Shown here one piece after another: positions 17,208 through 26,975 of a stretch of 64,000 nucleotides of DNA. Both the position numbers and the translations under genes were made by a program. The notes beneath the pieces are model-generated. The model saw nothing but the letters and a program-made list of their open reading frames with translations. It was not told the origin of the DNA and did no database searches. Each line of letters starts with the position of its first letter. Position 1 is the stretch's first letter. The stretch is from an uncultured Bacillaceae bacterium (GTDB lineage Bacteria; Bacillota; Bacilli; Bacillales; Amphibacillaceae): assembly GCA_937925695.1 (NCBI GenBank), contig CALAMD010000130.1, positions 1-64,000 of the forward strand, in the 5' to 3' direction.

Positions 17208-17588
17208 TCAATAAGTTGGATTTTCATCGGTGATTTTAAAGATCAGCTCACCTTTTTTAGAAAAGAAATAATTCGTGCGCGCTATTTCCAACACATATTC
17301 TTCGTCATTGAGTAAAGCAATTTCCTCTTCTAAATTCTTCTCTTCTTCTTTTAAAGAGGCTAATTGCTTTTCTAACTGCTCATACTCTGCTTCCATTTCA
17401 GCACGGTATGCTCGCTGTTTAAGATGGTAGGTAGTCATACTACTAATTGCTAGTAATACAATGAAAGAAAATAAAACAAGACGACGTATCAATTGTTTTT
17501 TTCTTCGATTACGTCTTTCCATATAAGCTTCATACTGTTGCATATATTCTGAGTCGATTCTTGTTACCATTTTCTTGCCCCTAGCCAA
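17208..17588 (-). CDS. divIC: Septum formation initiator DivIC
   Basis: Bitopic division protein that works with FtsL and DivIB at the septum. A basic N terminus (RRNRRKKQLIRR) is followed by a TM segment (about residues 37-57) and then an extracellular coiled coil rich in Glu/Leu. The C-terminal segment EIARTNYFFSKKGELIF matches the DivIC/FtsB signature. At 126 aa the length is typical. The start is uncertain: TTG at 17588 has GGGGAGG 8 nt upstream; ATG six codons later has a weaker AGGGG. Confidence 0.92.
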   Translation of the reverse strand: MARGKKMVTRIDSEYMQQYEAYMERRNRRKKQLIRRLVLFSFIVLLAISSMTTYHLKQRAYRAEMEAEYEQLEKQLASLKEEEKNLEEEIALLNDEEYVLEIARTNYFFSKKGELIFKITDENPTY

Positions 17589-17593
17589 AGCAA

Positions 17594-18175
17594 CTACCTC
17601 CCCTTAAAAAACTTCAACCATTTTTTAATTGTATTTTTTATTATACTATAAAATTGAGGAAATTTGTTAAAGAATTGTTGTATTTTTTCAGGTAAAAGCC
17701 AATAGATTAGTTGCCCAAGCCATTTTATTGGTAAAAAAAACAATTTTATTAAGAAAATAACGACGGTCAAAAAACCTAGTAAAATCTTTAGCAAGACACT
17801 AAGTAGCCACTTGATCGGATTAATGAGTAATAGACGAATGATTTTTTTCATCAGCTCGTATATCCAAAGGATTAACCGAATGAGAAATTCTAGTATTTTT
17901 TGATAACTAGGTGCTAATAGTGCTTTATAGATAGAGAAGCCTAATAAACAAGCAAGAAATACATAAAGTCTTAGCTCTCCATAATTGGCTAAATATAAAA
18001 TATAAAACAAGATGAATGTTTGCATCAGCCAGAAACAAACTTCTAAACAATATACCAATACTTTACGCTGTTTGAAGATGGGAGAGAATCGTCGAAAGGT
18101 CTCTAACGCCATGCCTAAGTATATGCCCGCTAAGACCATATACGTGATCGTCGTAAACTGTTCTTGCAAGGTCAT
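17594..18175 (-). CDS. yabQ: Spore cortex protein YabQ
   Basis: Integral membrane protein required for spore cortex formation, expressed in the mother cell in B. subtilis. Several hydrophobic helices are spread over all 193 residues, with a lysine-rich C terminus (NTIKKWLKFFKGR). Its ATG overlaps the yabP stop by four bases, and divIC begins 5 bp after it. Recognition rests on position, size and topology more than on motifs. Confidence 0.9.
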   Translation of the reverse strand: MTLQEQFTTITYMVLAGIYLGMALETFRRFSPIFKQRKVLVYCLEVCFWLMQTFILFYILYLANYGELRLYVFLACLLGFSIYKALLAPSYQKILEFLIRLILWIYELMKKIIRLLLINPIKWLLSVLLKILLGFLTVVIFLIKLFFLPIKWLGQLIYWLLPEKIQQFFNKFPQFYSIIKNTIKKWLKFFKGR

Positions 18176-18471
18176 CGAATAAGTTTGCTAAAGAAACCTT
18201 TAGCCTTTCCTTGTTGTTGTTCGTCTACATACGATATTTCATAGACTTTGCCTTTTATCGTGACTAGTCCCTCTCCTACATCTAAATTTTTTAGTTGTAA
18301 ATTTTGACCACGAATGATTAAGTAGCCCATCACTGTTTCAAGTAAAAACTCTTCATTATCAAAACTATCAACTTCTTTTACACCAGTAATTTCAAGGTTT
18401 TTCCGATTGTTAATTTTTAAGTAATGATCTTGTTGTCCTGTGGATTGATTGTCTCTATGATAATAATTCAT
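18172..18471 (-). CDS. yabP: Sporulation protein YabP
   Basis: Small protein (99 aa) needed for spore cortex assembly together with YabQ. The core NRKNLEITGVKEVDSFD and the following beta-rich section (TVMGYLIIRGQNL, DVGEGLVTIKG) are the YabP/YqfC family pattern. The ATG at 18471 is chosen because GGAAGGTGAGG lies upstream; the GTG three codons earlier sits on the SD itself. Confidence 0.92.
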   Translation of the reverse strand: MNYYHRDNQSTGQQDHYLKINNRKNLEITGVKEVDSFDNEEFLLETVMGYLIIRGQNLQLKNLDVGEGLVTIKGKVYEISYVDEQQQGKAKGFFSKLIR

Positions 18472-18523
18472 TTCCCTCACCTTCCTTCTAATAAAACTTA
18501 TGAAGGAAGGGACAAGGATAGAA

Positions 18524-18790
18524 CTATTCCTCTCTATTTATTTTTTGTTCTTTAATGACTTCATAGAGCTGTTCTGCTTCTTCTTTTCTCACTACTTCTT
18601 TTACTTCTTTGACTAAAACAGTAAGTGTCGTTTGACCAAATTGAATCTCTATTTCATCATCCTTGGCAATCGATGTTGCAGCCTTAGCAAGTTGGCCATT
18701 TACTTTGACCCGCCCTTGATCAGCAATCTTTTTTGCTAACGGACGACGCTTAATCAATCTAGATACTTTTAAAAATTTATCTAATCTCAT
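18524..18790 (-). CDS. rqcP: S4-domain ribosome quality-control factor RqcP (YabO/Hsp15-like)
   Basis: Eighty-eight residues made almost entirely of an S4 RNA-binding domain (RLDKFLKVSRLIKRRPLAKKIADQGRV). In B. subtilis this protein assists RqcH in alanine tailing on stalled 50S subunits. The ATG at 18790 overlaps the mazG TGA (ATGA) and has GGGGAGGAA before it, which fixes the start; the longer upstream frame is not the gene. Confidence 0.94.
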   Translation of the reverse strand: MRLDKFLKVSRLIKRRPLAKKIADQGRVKVNGQLAKAATSIAKDDEIEIQFGQTTLTVLVKEVKEVVRKEEAEQLYEVIKEQKINREE

Positions 18791-20250
18791 TTTCGTTCCT
18801 CCCCTTTTTTCGCCTCTTCCCAATAAAAATCCATTTCCTCTAGTGATGTTTCTGCTAATTTCTTTCCCCTTGCTGCTAACTTCTTTTCAATATAGTTAAA
18901 TCGGGTAACAAACTTTTGATTGCTGCGATGCAAAGCAATTTCTGGGTTTATGTTAAGACGTCTAGCAAGGTTAACGAGAGCAAAGAAATAGTCTCCTAGT
19001 TCTTCCTCTACCTTATGAGGTTGTTCTTCCTTTATCGCTTCCTTTAATTCTACCATCTCTTCTGAAATTTTATCCCAGATGTCATCTACTTGTTCCCAAT
19101 CAAATCCAACTGTCGATGCTTTCTTTTGTAGTTGGTAAGCCTTTAATAGAGCTGGAAAACTATTTGGAATTTGCGCTAACAAGGACGTTTTTGTCTCTTG
19201 ATGGCCCTTTTCTTGCAGTTTTATCTGATGCCAATACTCTTTAATTTCTTCGATCGACTGAAAAGTTGCTTCACCAAACACATGGGGATGCCTAGTTATC
19301 ATCTTCTCAACAATCCCTTTGATCACATCTTCTATTGTGAAATATCCCGCATCTTCACCGATTTGACTATGTAATAACACTTGTAATAGGACATCGCCTA
19401 ACTCTTCAATGATCTGCTCATCATCTTGCGAATCTATGGCATCAATTAATTCATATACTTCCTCTACTGCATATTCCCTTAATGATTCATGAGTCTGGGC
19501 TCGGTCCCATTCACAACCATTCGGCCCCCTTAATATGGCAATGACTTCCCGTAACCGATTAAAGGTGTGATTAAGCAAATGCTTAGGGACGGGCGGTACA
19601 TATACAGATGTTAAGTTACTAACTTGTATGGAACGATCTAGTTCAACTAACGGAATTGTTTGTATTTGCTCATGTTGACTACCGACAGCATCTAAAACCG
19701 TCACTTGATAATCAGCTGGTAAATCTTCTAATAGGGTGAGTTTTAGATTGGAAGCAATGAATTGATCATAAACTTGACAAAAGACAAGATGTTGCTCATA
19801 GTTGAGCTCATGTCGATTAAAGGAAGTAGCATCAATCAACTGAAAACCATCAATTGGATCAATCGTTAATGCTGTAAATAGATCATCTAAATAACTACTA
19901 CCACCACTCACGCGTACCGGAATATCTTGTTGGTTTAATAATCGCTGCACAGTTTCTTCTGCTAGCATGGGATGACCTGGAACAGCGTAAATGATGGATT
20001 GGTGCTTTGCTTTGTGCAATAACTCTTGCACAATTCGTTCATACACATCCGAAAAATTATTTTCCTGCTCATAAATATGGTCAAATGATAGAAAGGAAAC
20101 TCCTTCATCCGCTAATGTTTCTATCACCGGATGATCCTTTGTTCTCACGTAAATAGGTGATTGGGCCTTAAGCACCTTCCGATAAATACCTAAGGGTAGC
20201 TGATTGATATCGCCGCCACCTAGGCCGATAACTTCAATATAATTGTTCAA
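18787..20250 (-). CDS. yabN: Tetrapyrrole-methylase-like / MazG nucleotide pyrophosphohydrolase fusion (YabN)
   Basis: Two-domain protein of 487 aa. The N-terminal half resembles SAM-dependent tetrapyrrole methylases (VIGLGGGDINQLP, YAVPGHPMLAEETV). The C-terminal half is a MazG NTP pyrophosphohydrolase with EEVYELIDAI, EELGDVLLQVLLHSQ and a second EELGDYFFALVNLAR repeat. The MazG half probably cleans up non-canonical NTPs; the substrate of the methylase half is unknown. It starts 2 bp after the yabM stop. Confidence 0.94.
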   Translation of the reverse strand: MNNYIEVIGLGGGDINQLPLGIYRKVLKAQSPIYVRTKDHPVIETLADEGVSFLSFDHIYEQENNFSDVYERIVQELLHKAKHQSIIYAVPGHPMLAEETVQRLLNQQDIPVRVSGGSSYLDDLFTALTIDPIDGFQLIDATSFNRHELNYEQHLVFCQVYDQFIASNLKLTLLEDLPADYQVTVLDAVGSQHEQIQTIPLVELDRSIQVSNLTSVYVPPVPKHLLNHTFNRLREVIAILRGPNGCEWDRAQTHESLREYAVEEVYELIDAIDSQDDEQIIEELGDVLLQVLLHSQIGEDAGYFTIEDVIKGIVEKMITRHPHVFGEATFQSIEEIKEYWHQIKLQEKGHQETKTSLLAQIPNSFPALLKAYQLQKKASTVGFDWEQVDDIWDKISEEMVELKEAIKEEQPHKVEEELGDYFFALVNLARRLNINPEIALHRSNQKFVTRFNYIEKKLAARGKKLAETSLEEMDFYWEEAKKGEERK

Positions 20251-20252
20251 AA

Positions 20253-21839
20253 CTAATCCCTTCCTTTATAGATCCGCATGAGAAATGATGAAAACGGTAA
20301 GTTCGCTAACTCCTGTTCAGAAAAAACACCGCCTTTTACTAATAAAACAATATAAAGCAATGCACCTGAAATAGCGACATATATAACATAAATGAGTAAA
20401 ACAGTACGGGAATTGATCAGGTCATATGGCAATAATTGAGCTATCAACTGTAAATAAAGAACTAAACCAACCAAAGCTACTAAAAAACCTTTCCAGTGAA
20501 CAAGTCGGTATATTCGTAAATTGGGTAAGATCTTTTTAAGTTTAACAAGAAGCGAAATAACGAGTATCGCCATACTAAATACAGTTGCCATGGCGCTTCC
20601 TGTGATTCCCCATAACGGGACAAATAGGTGATTCATAAGCCATTTAATGGCAAAAGCTAGTAAAATCATACTTCCTGTATAGCGAAAGTAGCCTAATCCT
20701 TGCAGGATCGATGCCATTGTAATCGTGAGTGAACTTAATAAGATCGTAACCGACAAAATCTGCAAACTTGATGTCCCTTGCAAATCTTGAAAAAGCAACA
20801 AATTTGTTTCCGGAAAAATAGCAATCAAACCAATAGTCGCAGCCATGGATAAATAAATACAAACAGCCAAACCTCTTTTTATCGAACCGTGTAGTTGTTC
20901 TGGTTCTTGCTGTAATTTCTGCTTTGAGATTTCAGGTATAAATGCTAACCCAAACGATGAACCAACTACAGTACCCACTTGAATCAATGGTTGTCCCCGA
21001 TCAAATACTCCTTTAGCCTTCATTGCTTCAATGGGTGAAAACCCATGGGACAACAAACTAGGAACAAGGGTTAATACATCTGCAAATTGAATAACAAGTA
21101 ACACCATGTGATTTAATGAAGCAAATACACCGTATAAAAGGATCTTTCGTAAATAATCAACCCAAGGGATCGAAATGGAAAATTCGTCTCTCACCATAAA
21201 TAAAGAGCGTGAACAAAGGATAAGTACAACAATAGACCCAACCATTCCTAATATAGAAGCGATTACTCCTGCTTGCCCAATTTGATATACATCGATCAAT
21301 CCAATATGACAATAATAGGCTGCTAATACAATAACAAAGACCCGAATCACTTGTTCACTTAATTGTGAAAGAGCGAATGGTCTCATCTGGAAAATCCCCT
21401 GAAAAACACCTCTTAACATACTTGTAAATGGAATAAATAAAAAGGCGAAAGCAGCCAATTGATAGATCGACATTAATTGACTATCCCCAATGATTAGAGA
21501 TAGGGGACGAGCACCAAAATATAGAGCGATGAAACACAATCCGTTGATGACTAACAAGATAAGTCCAATTGGCCCATAAAAACTCTTCCACGATAACCTT
21601 TTTCCTTGACGCTGAAAATCAGCTGTTAATTTAGCAACAGCTGAAGGAAAACCATATAAAGAGACAATCATCATCATGCCTAATAATGGGTATACTTGCT
21701 GATAAACATAATAGCCATGGTCACCGGTTAAATTTTGTAAAGGGATCCGGTACCCTGCACTTAAAATTTTGCTAATTAGCCCTGCTATTGTCAATAATAG
21801 GGCACCTTTAACAACATTTTTGGTTTCATAAGACTTCAT
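20253..21839 (-). CDS. yabM: MATE/MOP-superfamily polysaccharide transporter YabM (SpoVB/MurJ-like)
   Basis: Polytopic membrane protein (528 aa, about 14 TM helices) of the MviN/SpoVB branch. It begins KGALLLTIAGLISKILSAGYRIPLQNLTGDHGYYVYQQVYPL, a family-typical N terminus (20-residue core shared with SpoVB). A lipid-linked precursor flippase role is inferred from the family. It lies upstream of yabN, as in B. subtilis; spoVT is 115 bp further upstream. Confidence 0.92.
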   Translation of the reverse strand: MKSYETKNVVKGALLLTIAGLISKILSAGYRIPLQNLTGDHGYYVYQQVYPLLGMMMIVSLYGFPSAVAKLTADFQRQGKRLSWKSFYGPIGLILLVINGLCFIALYFGARPLSLIIGDSQLMSIYQLAAFAFLFIPFTSMLRGVFQGIFQMRPFALSQLSEQVIRVFVIVLAAYYCHIGLIDVYQIGQAGVIASILGMVGSIVVLILCSRSLFMVRDEFSISIPWVDYLRKILLYGVFASLNHMVLLVIQFADVLTLVPSLLSHGFSPIEAMKAKGVFDRGQPLIQVGTVVGSSFGLAFIPEISKQKLQQEPEQLHGSIKRGLAVCIYLSMAATIGLIAIFPETNLLLFQDLQGTSSLQILSVTILLSSLTITMASILQGLGYFRYTGSMILLAFAIKWLMNHLFVPLWGITGSAMATVFSMAILVISLLVKLKKILPNLRIYRLVHWKGFLVALVGLVLYLQLIAQLLPYDLINSRTVLLIYVIYVAISGALLYIVLLVKGGVFSEQELANLPFSSFLMRIYKGRD

Positions 21840-21910
21840 GAAAAGCCCTCTTTATAATTGAAATGATACACCCAATTATAGCATAGTTTCGGGGTTCATT
21901 AATTTAGATG

Positions 21911-21940
21911 AAAAAAGCAGAACTGTCTAAACAGCTCTGC
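21911..21940 (-). terminator. Terminator after spoVT
   Basis: A 10-bp stem (GCAGAGCTGT/ACAGTTCTGC, one G-U) with a 4-nt loop is followed by T6 on the minus strand. Confidence 0.88.
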
Positions 21941-21954
21941 CTTATTTAAGTTAG

Positions 21955-22491
21955 TTATTCCATTTGTTTCGCTAAAAAATTAGCTGCTGTCTCGATTACT
22001 TTTAACTCTACTTCACTTAGCTTTTCACCATCTTTGTCAAAAATCATTACACATCCAATAGGATCACCGTTTGCAATAATTGGGCTAATACAATAGGAGT
22101 CAATTTGTTCTTCTTCACCTTTGATTATTTCAAGAGTACCCGATTCAGTCTCAAAGATGGTCGTTCGATCTGCAATGATTTCTTCTATTGAAGATCCGAC
22201 ACTTTTACTTAAATAGCTTTTTTTAGACACACCTGCTACAGCAATGATTTCGTCTCGGTCGCTAATGAGAATTGGGCGATGTAGGGAATCATATAACGCT
22301 TCTGCATATTCCTCAGCAAAATGGCCCAATTCACTTATCGGAGAATATTTTTTTAATATAACTTCCCCTTCACGGTCAACAAAGATCTCCAAAGGATCTC
22401 CTTCACGGATACGTAAAGTTCTTCTAATTTCTTTTGGGATAACAACTCTGCCTAAATCATCGATTCTACGTACTATTCCAGTTGCCTTCAT
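21955..22491 (-). CDS. spoVT: Stage V sporulation transcription regulator SpoVT
   Basis: Forespore regulator that modulates sigma-G genes. The N-terminal AbrB-type swapped-hairpin DNA-binding domain (TGIVRRIDDLGRVVIPKEIR, residues 3-22) is followed by a GAF domain to residue 178. Length and sequence match the family closely. Because the locus of the paralogue abrB is empty in this window, this is the only AbrB-type regulator seen here. No convincing forespore promoter could be assigned upstream. Confidence 0.97.
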   Translation of the reverse strand: MKATGIVRRIDDLGRVVIPKEIRRTLRIREGDPLEIFVDREGEVILKKYSPISELGHFAEEYAEALYDSLHRPILISDRDEIIAVAGVSKKSYLSKSVGSSIEEIIADRTTIFETESGTLEIIKGEEEQIDSYCISPIIANGDPIGCVMIFDKDGEKLSEVELKVIETAANFLAKQME

Positions 22492-22662
22492 GTTTATCTA
22501 TGGCCTCACTTTCTTATCTTTTATTTCTTTGTTTCTTCTTAAATTACAATTTCATCCGCTAATTTTATACCCTTTTTTTTCCATAGTTAATCTTTTTTAA
22601 GTACCATAATATGTCTTTAGTATCCTTCAACTCAACAGAACTATACATAATAACCTTATTTT

Positions 22663-25600
22663 TTATTCACTTCGATTGACATCTTTTAAGCTTTTGATAA
22701 ATTTACTGACCATTTCATAACGGAGATGTTTTGTATCTTTGCTCCATTGATAAGCAATTTTTAATTTATTTCCTGCTGTTCCTAATTGAATATTCCTTCC
22801 AAACGAATGGGCTAATTCAAATAATTTTGCCCCATCAATTTGTTGGCTCCGATTTTCTTCAATGAGGATTTCTATTTTACGATTTGTTTCATATACAGAC
22901 TCAACCCGCTCTTTGACAGCATACATTTTAATTCTGGCAACATAAAAGAGGTTCGCTACTTCCTCTGGATAATCGCCAAAACGGTCGATTAATTCATCTT
23001 GTAATGCTTCAATATCCTCTTCAGATTCAATTGCTTGAAACTGTTTATACATGTCAATTTTTTGTTTTTCATCACTTATATATGTTTCCGGAATATAGGC
23101 ATCAATATCCAAGGTTAATTCTGGTTCAAATGGCTTAATTTCTTCAATGTTTTTACCTGCCTTACGCGCTTCGATAGCTTCTTTTAACATTTGTGAGTAC
23201 ATATCAAATCCAACTGAATCAATAAATCCATGTTGTTCAGCACCTAACAAATTTCCTGCCCCACGAATCGATAAATCCCGCATCGCTATTTTAAATCCTG
23301 AGCCAAGTTCAGTAAATTCCTTAATCGCTTGTAATCTTTTTTCGGCGACTTCACTAAGCACTTTATCTCGTTGATACGTAAAATGAGCATAAGCTACCCG
23401 GTTTGAACGTCCAACCCTGCCTCTCAACTGATACAGTTGACTCAGTCCCATCCGATCCGCATCATATACGATTAATGTATTAACGTTTGGTATATCGACA
23501 CCTGTTTCAATGATCGTTGTACTGACTAATACATCATATTCGCCTTCCAGAAAGGCAAACATAATATTTTCTAGTTCATTTTCATTCATTTGTCCATGGG
23601 CAATCGCTATTCTAGCATCTTGGACTAACATGCCTAGATCCCTAGCGATTTTGTCAATGTTTTCTACCCGATTATATAAGAAGAATACTTGACCACCCCG
23701 GGCCATTTCCCGCTCAATGGCTTCCCGGATAAAAATCGGATTATATTCCAATACATAGGTTTGAATTGGAAAGCGGTTCTCTGGCGGTGTCTCGATAACG
23801 GATAAATCCCTAACTCCGAGCAACGACATGTGCAAGGTCCGAGGAATCGGTGTTGCTGTTAAAGTAAGTACATCTACGTTTGTCTTTACTTGTTTGATCC
23901 GTTCTTTATGTTTAACGCCAAATCGCTGCTCTTCATCAACAATAAGCAGGCCAAGATCATGAAATTTGACATCCTTCGACAGTAGTCTGTGGGTACCGAT
24001 AATAATATCCACTTTTCCTTTTTTTAAATTAGCCAATGTCTCCTTTTGCTGTTTGGCAGTCCTAAACCTACTGAGTAAATCAATCGTAACCGGAAAACCT
24101 TGAAAACGTTCTTGTAACGTTTGATAATGTTGCTGGGCCAAGATAGTTGTCGGGACAAGAAAAGCTACTTGCTTACCATCATTAACTGCTTTAAAAGCAG
24201 CCCGAATAGCCACTTCAGTTTTTCCATATCCTACATCGCCACATAATAATCGATCCATTGGACGCTCTTTTTCCATATCCCTTTTAATTTCTTCAATACA
24301 AGTTAATTGATCCTCTGTTTCTTGATAAGGAAAAGTTGCTTCAAATTCCTTTTGTAATTCTGTATCAGGTGAAAAAGCAAACCCTTTTCTCGATTCCCTT
24401 TCAGCATATAATTTAATGAGATCATCAGCGATATCTTCAACTGAAGATTTGACGCGATTTTTAACTTTGGTCCACTCTGTTCCACCTAATTTATAAATAC
24501 GTGGTTCTTTTCCTTCTGAGCCGACAAACTTTTGAACAAGATCAATTTGATCGATTGGGACATAAAGTTTATCGTCCCCTAAATACTTAATTAATAAATA
24601 ATCTTTATGAATATCATTAACTTTAATCGTTTCGATACCCATATATTTTCCAATACCATGGCTGGCATGAACAACATAGTCTCCTACCTTTAGCTCTTGG
24701 TAATTTTTAATTCGCTCAGCATTGGAAATTTTCTGCCTTCTTCGCACTTTTTTCGTTCTCTTCTTGAATAACTCACTTTCAGTAATCAGCGCTACTTTAT
24801 GTAATGGTAATTCTATACCACTATGAACATGACCGATCGTGATACTTAATTCTGAAGTGGGTAAAATCAAATCTTCTTTTATGGAAGCTTGAATATCGTA
24901 ATCCATTAAAATAGATTGAATTTTTTGGGCTCGTTCCATATTGGGCGCAAGAATAACAACAGAGAATTTTGCTTTTTCCCAGCGTTGCAACTCATTTTTA
25001 AACAAATGCATTTGACCGTGGAATTCCTGCATATCACGGGATGAAATGTTAACAATATTTTCTGGTTTCGTGTTCGGTATATGCCTTAGAAAAACAGACA
25101 TATACAGTCGTTGCTGTTTCATTTTATCCCTGACAGCATGCCAATCGAACGAAAATTGACTTCCTTGGACGATTTGATTGGCCTCCAATAAACTAGCATG
25201 CCATTCTGCTTCTTCATTATCCAAGCTTGTGGCAGTTTCTTGTATTCTACTCATTTCATCTAAAATAATTAAACCATTCGCCGGCAAATAATCTAATAAA
25301 CTAGTAGGTTCATCGTAGAAAAAACCAATATATTTATACATTTCATCAAACCGATTGAAATTCCGTAAACGGTCGATGTCCTGATCAATCAATTCAACAA
25401 GGATTTCTTTTTGCTCAGGTGATCGCATCTTTTTGAGTGTCTGACTAAGCGCTTCTGCTAATCGTTCTGAACCGGCGATCATATCCTCTTTTGTTAATAA
25501 TATTTCTGTAGCAGGAAGGATTGAAATCTGATCGATTTTTTTAATTGATCGTTGGGTCTCCGCATCAAAAAATCGAATTGAATCTACCACTTCATCAAAC

Positions 25601-26190
25601 AATTCGATGCGAACTGGATGCTCTTCCGTGATGGGGTAAATATCAATAATCCCCCCTCGTCGACTAAATTCCCCTGGTGTCGTAACCATAGGTGTCCGTT
25701 CGTAACCCATCTCAACTAGCGAGGACAAATATGCTTCAACATTAATTTCCTCATCAAAAACAAAGGATAACTGATATTTTCCCCAATAATCTTTCGGTGG
25801 CAATATCCTTTTCAAGGAAGCAACTGGCGCAATAAAAATACCTGCTTTTCTGTTAGCCCATTTCGTTAATGACTCTATTCGCTCGCTTTTTAACTCTGGG
25901 CTTGCAATTGCTAAGTCTGTCGCAATTAGCTCATTCACTGGATATAAAAAGATCTCATCCTCGTCAATAAATTCTGACAAATCGTCATAAAGTTGCTGGG
26001 CTTGAGTTAACTGATGAGTAACTAATAATATAGGTCTTTGTACTGATTGATAAAGCGTAGCGACTAATAAGCTTCTTGCTGAACCAGATAAGCCAGCAAC
26101 GAGCTGCTCATTTAAACCACTATTAATACCTTCAATAATTGTTTGGATGTCCTTTTGTGATTGTATAAAAGAATGGATTCCTTTCATCAT
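22663..26190 (-). CDS. mfd: Transcription-repair coupling factor Mfd
   Basis: Removes stalled RNA polymerase from lesions and recruits UvrA. At 1175 aa it has the expected domains: an N-terminal UvrB-like module (GLSGSARSLLVATL, EFSRRGGIIDIYP), an RNA polymerase interaction domain (VGDYVVHASHGIGKYMGIE), SF2 helicase motifs (GDVGYGKTEVAIRAAF, VDEEQRFGVKHKE, QLRGRVGRS) and a C-terminal TRCF domain. The UvrB-like module carries no good Walker A, as usual for Mfd. It is separated from fin by an unusual 380-bp gap. Confidence 0.97.
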   Translation of the reverse strand: MMKGIHSFIQSQKDIQTIIEGINSGLNEQLVAGLSGSARSLLVATLYQSVQRPILLVTHQLTQAQQLYDDLSEFIDEDEIFLYPVNELIATDLAIASPELKSERIESLTKWANRKAGIFIAPVASLKRILPPKDYWGKYQLSFVFDEEINVEAYLSSLVEMGYERTPMVTTPGEFSRRGGIIDIYPITEEHPVRIELFDEVVDSIRFFDAETQRSIKKIDQISILPATEILLTKEDMIAGSERLAEALSQTLKKMRSPEQKEILVELIDQDIDRLRNFNRFDEMYKYIGFFYDEPTSLLDYLPANGLIILDEMSRIQETATSLDNEEAEWHASLLEANQIVQGSQFSFDWHAVRDKMKQQRLYMSVFLRHIPNTKPENIVNISSRDMQEFHGQMHLFKNELQRWEKAKFSVVILAPNMERAQKIQSILMDYDIQASIKEDLILPTSELSITIGHVHSGIELPLHKVALITESELFKKRTKKVRRRQKISNAERIKNYQELKVGDYVVHASHGIGKYMGIETIKVNDIHKDYLLIKYLGDDKLYVPIDQIDLVQKFVGSEGKEPRIYKLGGTEWTKVKNRVKSSVEDIADDLIKLYAERESRKGFAFSPDTELQKEFEATFPYQETEDQLTCIEEIKRDMEKERPMDRLLCGDVGYGKTEVAIRAAFKAVNDGKQVAFLVPTTILAQQHYQTLQERFQGFPVTIDLLSRFRTAKQQKETLANLKKGKVDIIIGTHRLLSKDVKFHDLGLLIVDEEQRFGVKHKERIKQVKTNVDVLTLTATPIPRTLHMSLLGVRDLSVIETPPENRFPIQTYVLEYNPIFIREAIEREMARGGQVFFLYNRVENIDKIARDLGMLVQDARIAIAHGQMNENELENIMFAFLEGEYDVLVSTTIIETGVDIPNVNTLIVYDADRMGLSQLYQLRGRVGRSNRVAYAHFTYQRDKVLSEVAEKRLQAIKEFTELGSGFKIAMRDLSIRGAGNLLGAEQHGFIDSVGFDMYSQMLKEAIEARKAGKNIEEIKPFEPELTLDIDAYIPETYISDEKQKIDMYKQFQAIESEEDIEALQDELIDRFGDYPEEVANLFYVARIKMYAVKERVESVYETNRKIEILIEENRSQQIDGAKLFELAHSFGRNIQLGTAGNKLKIAYQWSKDTKHLRYEMVSKFIKSLKDVNRSE

Positions 26191-26572
26191 TAAACCCCCG
26201 TCATGAATTGAAGCGAGCGTGCGTCAAGATAAAACGATATAAGTCAGAAACAGTATGATTCCCATTGAATATTAAATTGTTTTATAGTTTGTAATGGAAA
26301 GCATAAAACTAAAAAATATACTCTCATATATTTTCGAAAATGTAATTCTATCTTAGTTCCTTGTCCCATCAGTCAGTTAAATATCGTCACATCCCATGGC
26401 AATGCCTTCGAAGAGTACATGCTGGGCTAAAGACCACGACCTATACCTCGGAAGCTAAAACCGTGACGATGGATAGCATAGTTCCCACAACGAAAACAAC
26501 CAATGACAATAAGAAAATGTATTCACAAGCGCAAAAACGCCTTGGTTGTTAACCAAAGCTATACTTGTATAA
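26191..26572. other. Unassigned 380-bp intergenic region with a structured, GC-richer core
   Basis: No gene recognised. Hand count over 26381-26490 gives about 48 % G+C, well above the surrounding AT-rich spacers. ATCGTCAC (26383-26390) and GTGACGAT (26463-26470) are perfect 8-bp inverted repeats enclosing 72 nt with smaller hairpins (GGCAATGCC, CTTCGAAG). A 63-codon plus-strand frame (26361-26552) and short minus-strand frames interrupted by TAG are open but match nothing I know. A structured RNA or a decayed gene are both possible. Confidence 0.4.
26533..26557 (-). terminator. Possible terminator after fin
   Basis: TTGGTT/AACCAA (26542-26547 and 26551-26556) with a 3-nt loop, followed on the minus strand by GGCGTTTTTGCGC. 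The stem is short; it may end the fin transcript so that mfd is separately expressed. Confidence 0.45.
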
Positions 26573-26806
26573 TTATTGAATAAAAGAATCTAACTCATGG
26601 TAGTGTGGATTTTGTTTTAACATTTCTTCACAGCTTTCACAAATAATTTGAATGTGAAGATCCCCATTACGTTTGTGTTGAATCATTTCTTGCTTGTCTT
26701 CGTTTGAGAGCTCTTCTAATCCTAACTGTTTCAGCGTAAATTGTTCTGGGTGGTGTAATGTAGCCATGACATGTTTGCAATGTCTACATTTATAGACAAT
26801 TGCCAT
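26573..26806 (-). CDS. fin: Anti-sigma-F factor Fin
   Basis: Small zinc-binding protein (77 aa) that shuts off sigma-F when sigma-G takes over in the forespore. Zinc pairs CRHC and CESC are visible, and the ends YKCRHC and NPHYHELDSFIQ are diagnostic. The ATG at 26806 follows GAGGAGGTAAA; the open frame extends 24 codons upstream without support. It is located between pth and mfd, as in B. subtilis. Confidence 0.95.
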   Translation of the reverse strand: MAIVYKCRHCKHVMATLHHPEQFTLKQLGLEELSNEDKQEMIQHKRNGDLHIQIICESCEEMLKQNPHYHELDSFIQ

Positions 26807-26975
26807 ATGTTTACCTCCTCGAATAACCTTAAGTACATTAAGTTTATCCGAATAGAGGTTTTTTATACGAAAACACACTACCTTTTAGTATACATGATCG
26901 AGAACAACTCATGTTGAGTAATGACCAGTTGCTATGTTATATGATGATCGATCTAGATTATGACTATTTTATCCA

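Noticed and set aside
26361..26552. 63-codon plus-strand frame between fin and mfd as a small protein
   Set aside because: No SD, TTG start, no family resemblance; kept only as part of an unassigned structured region.
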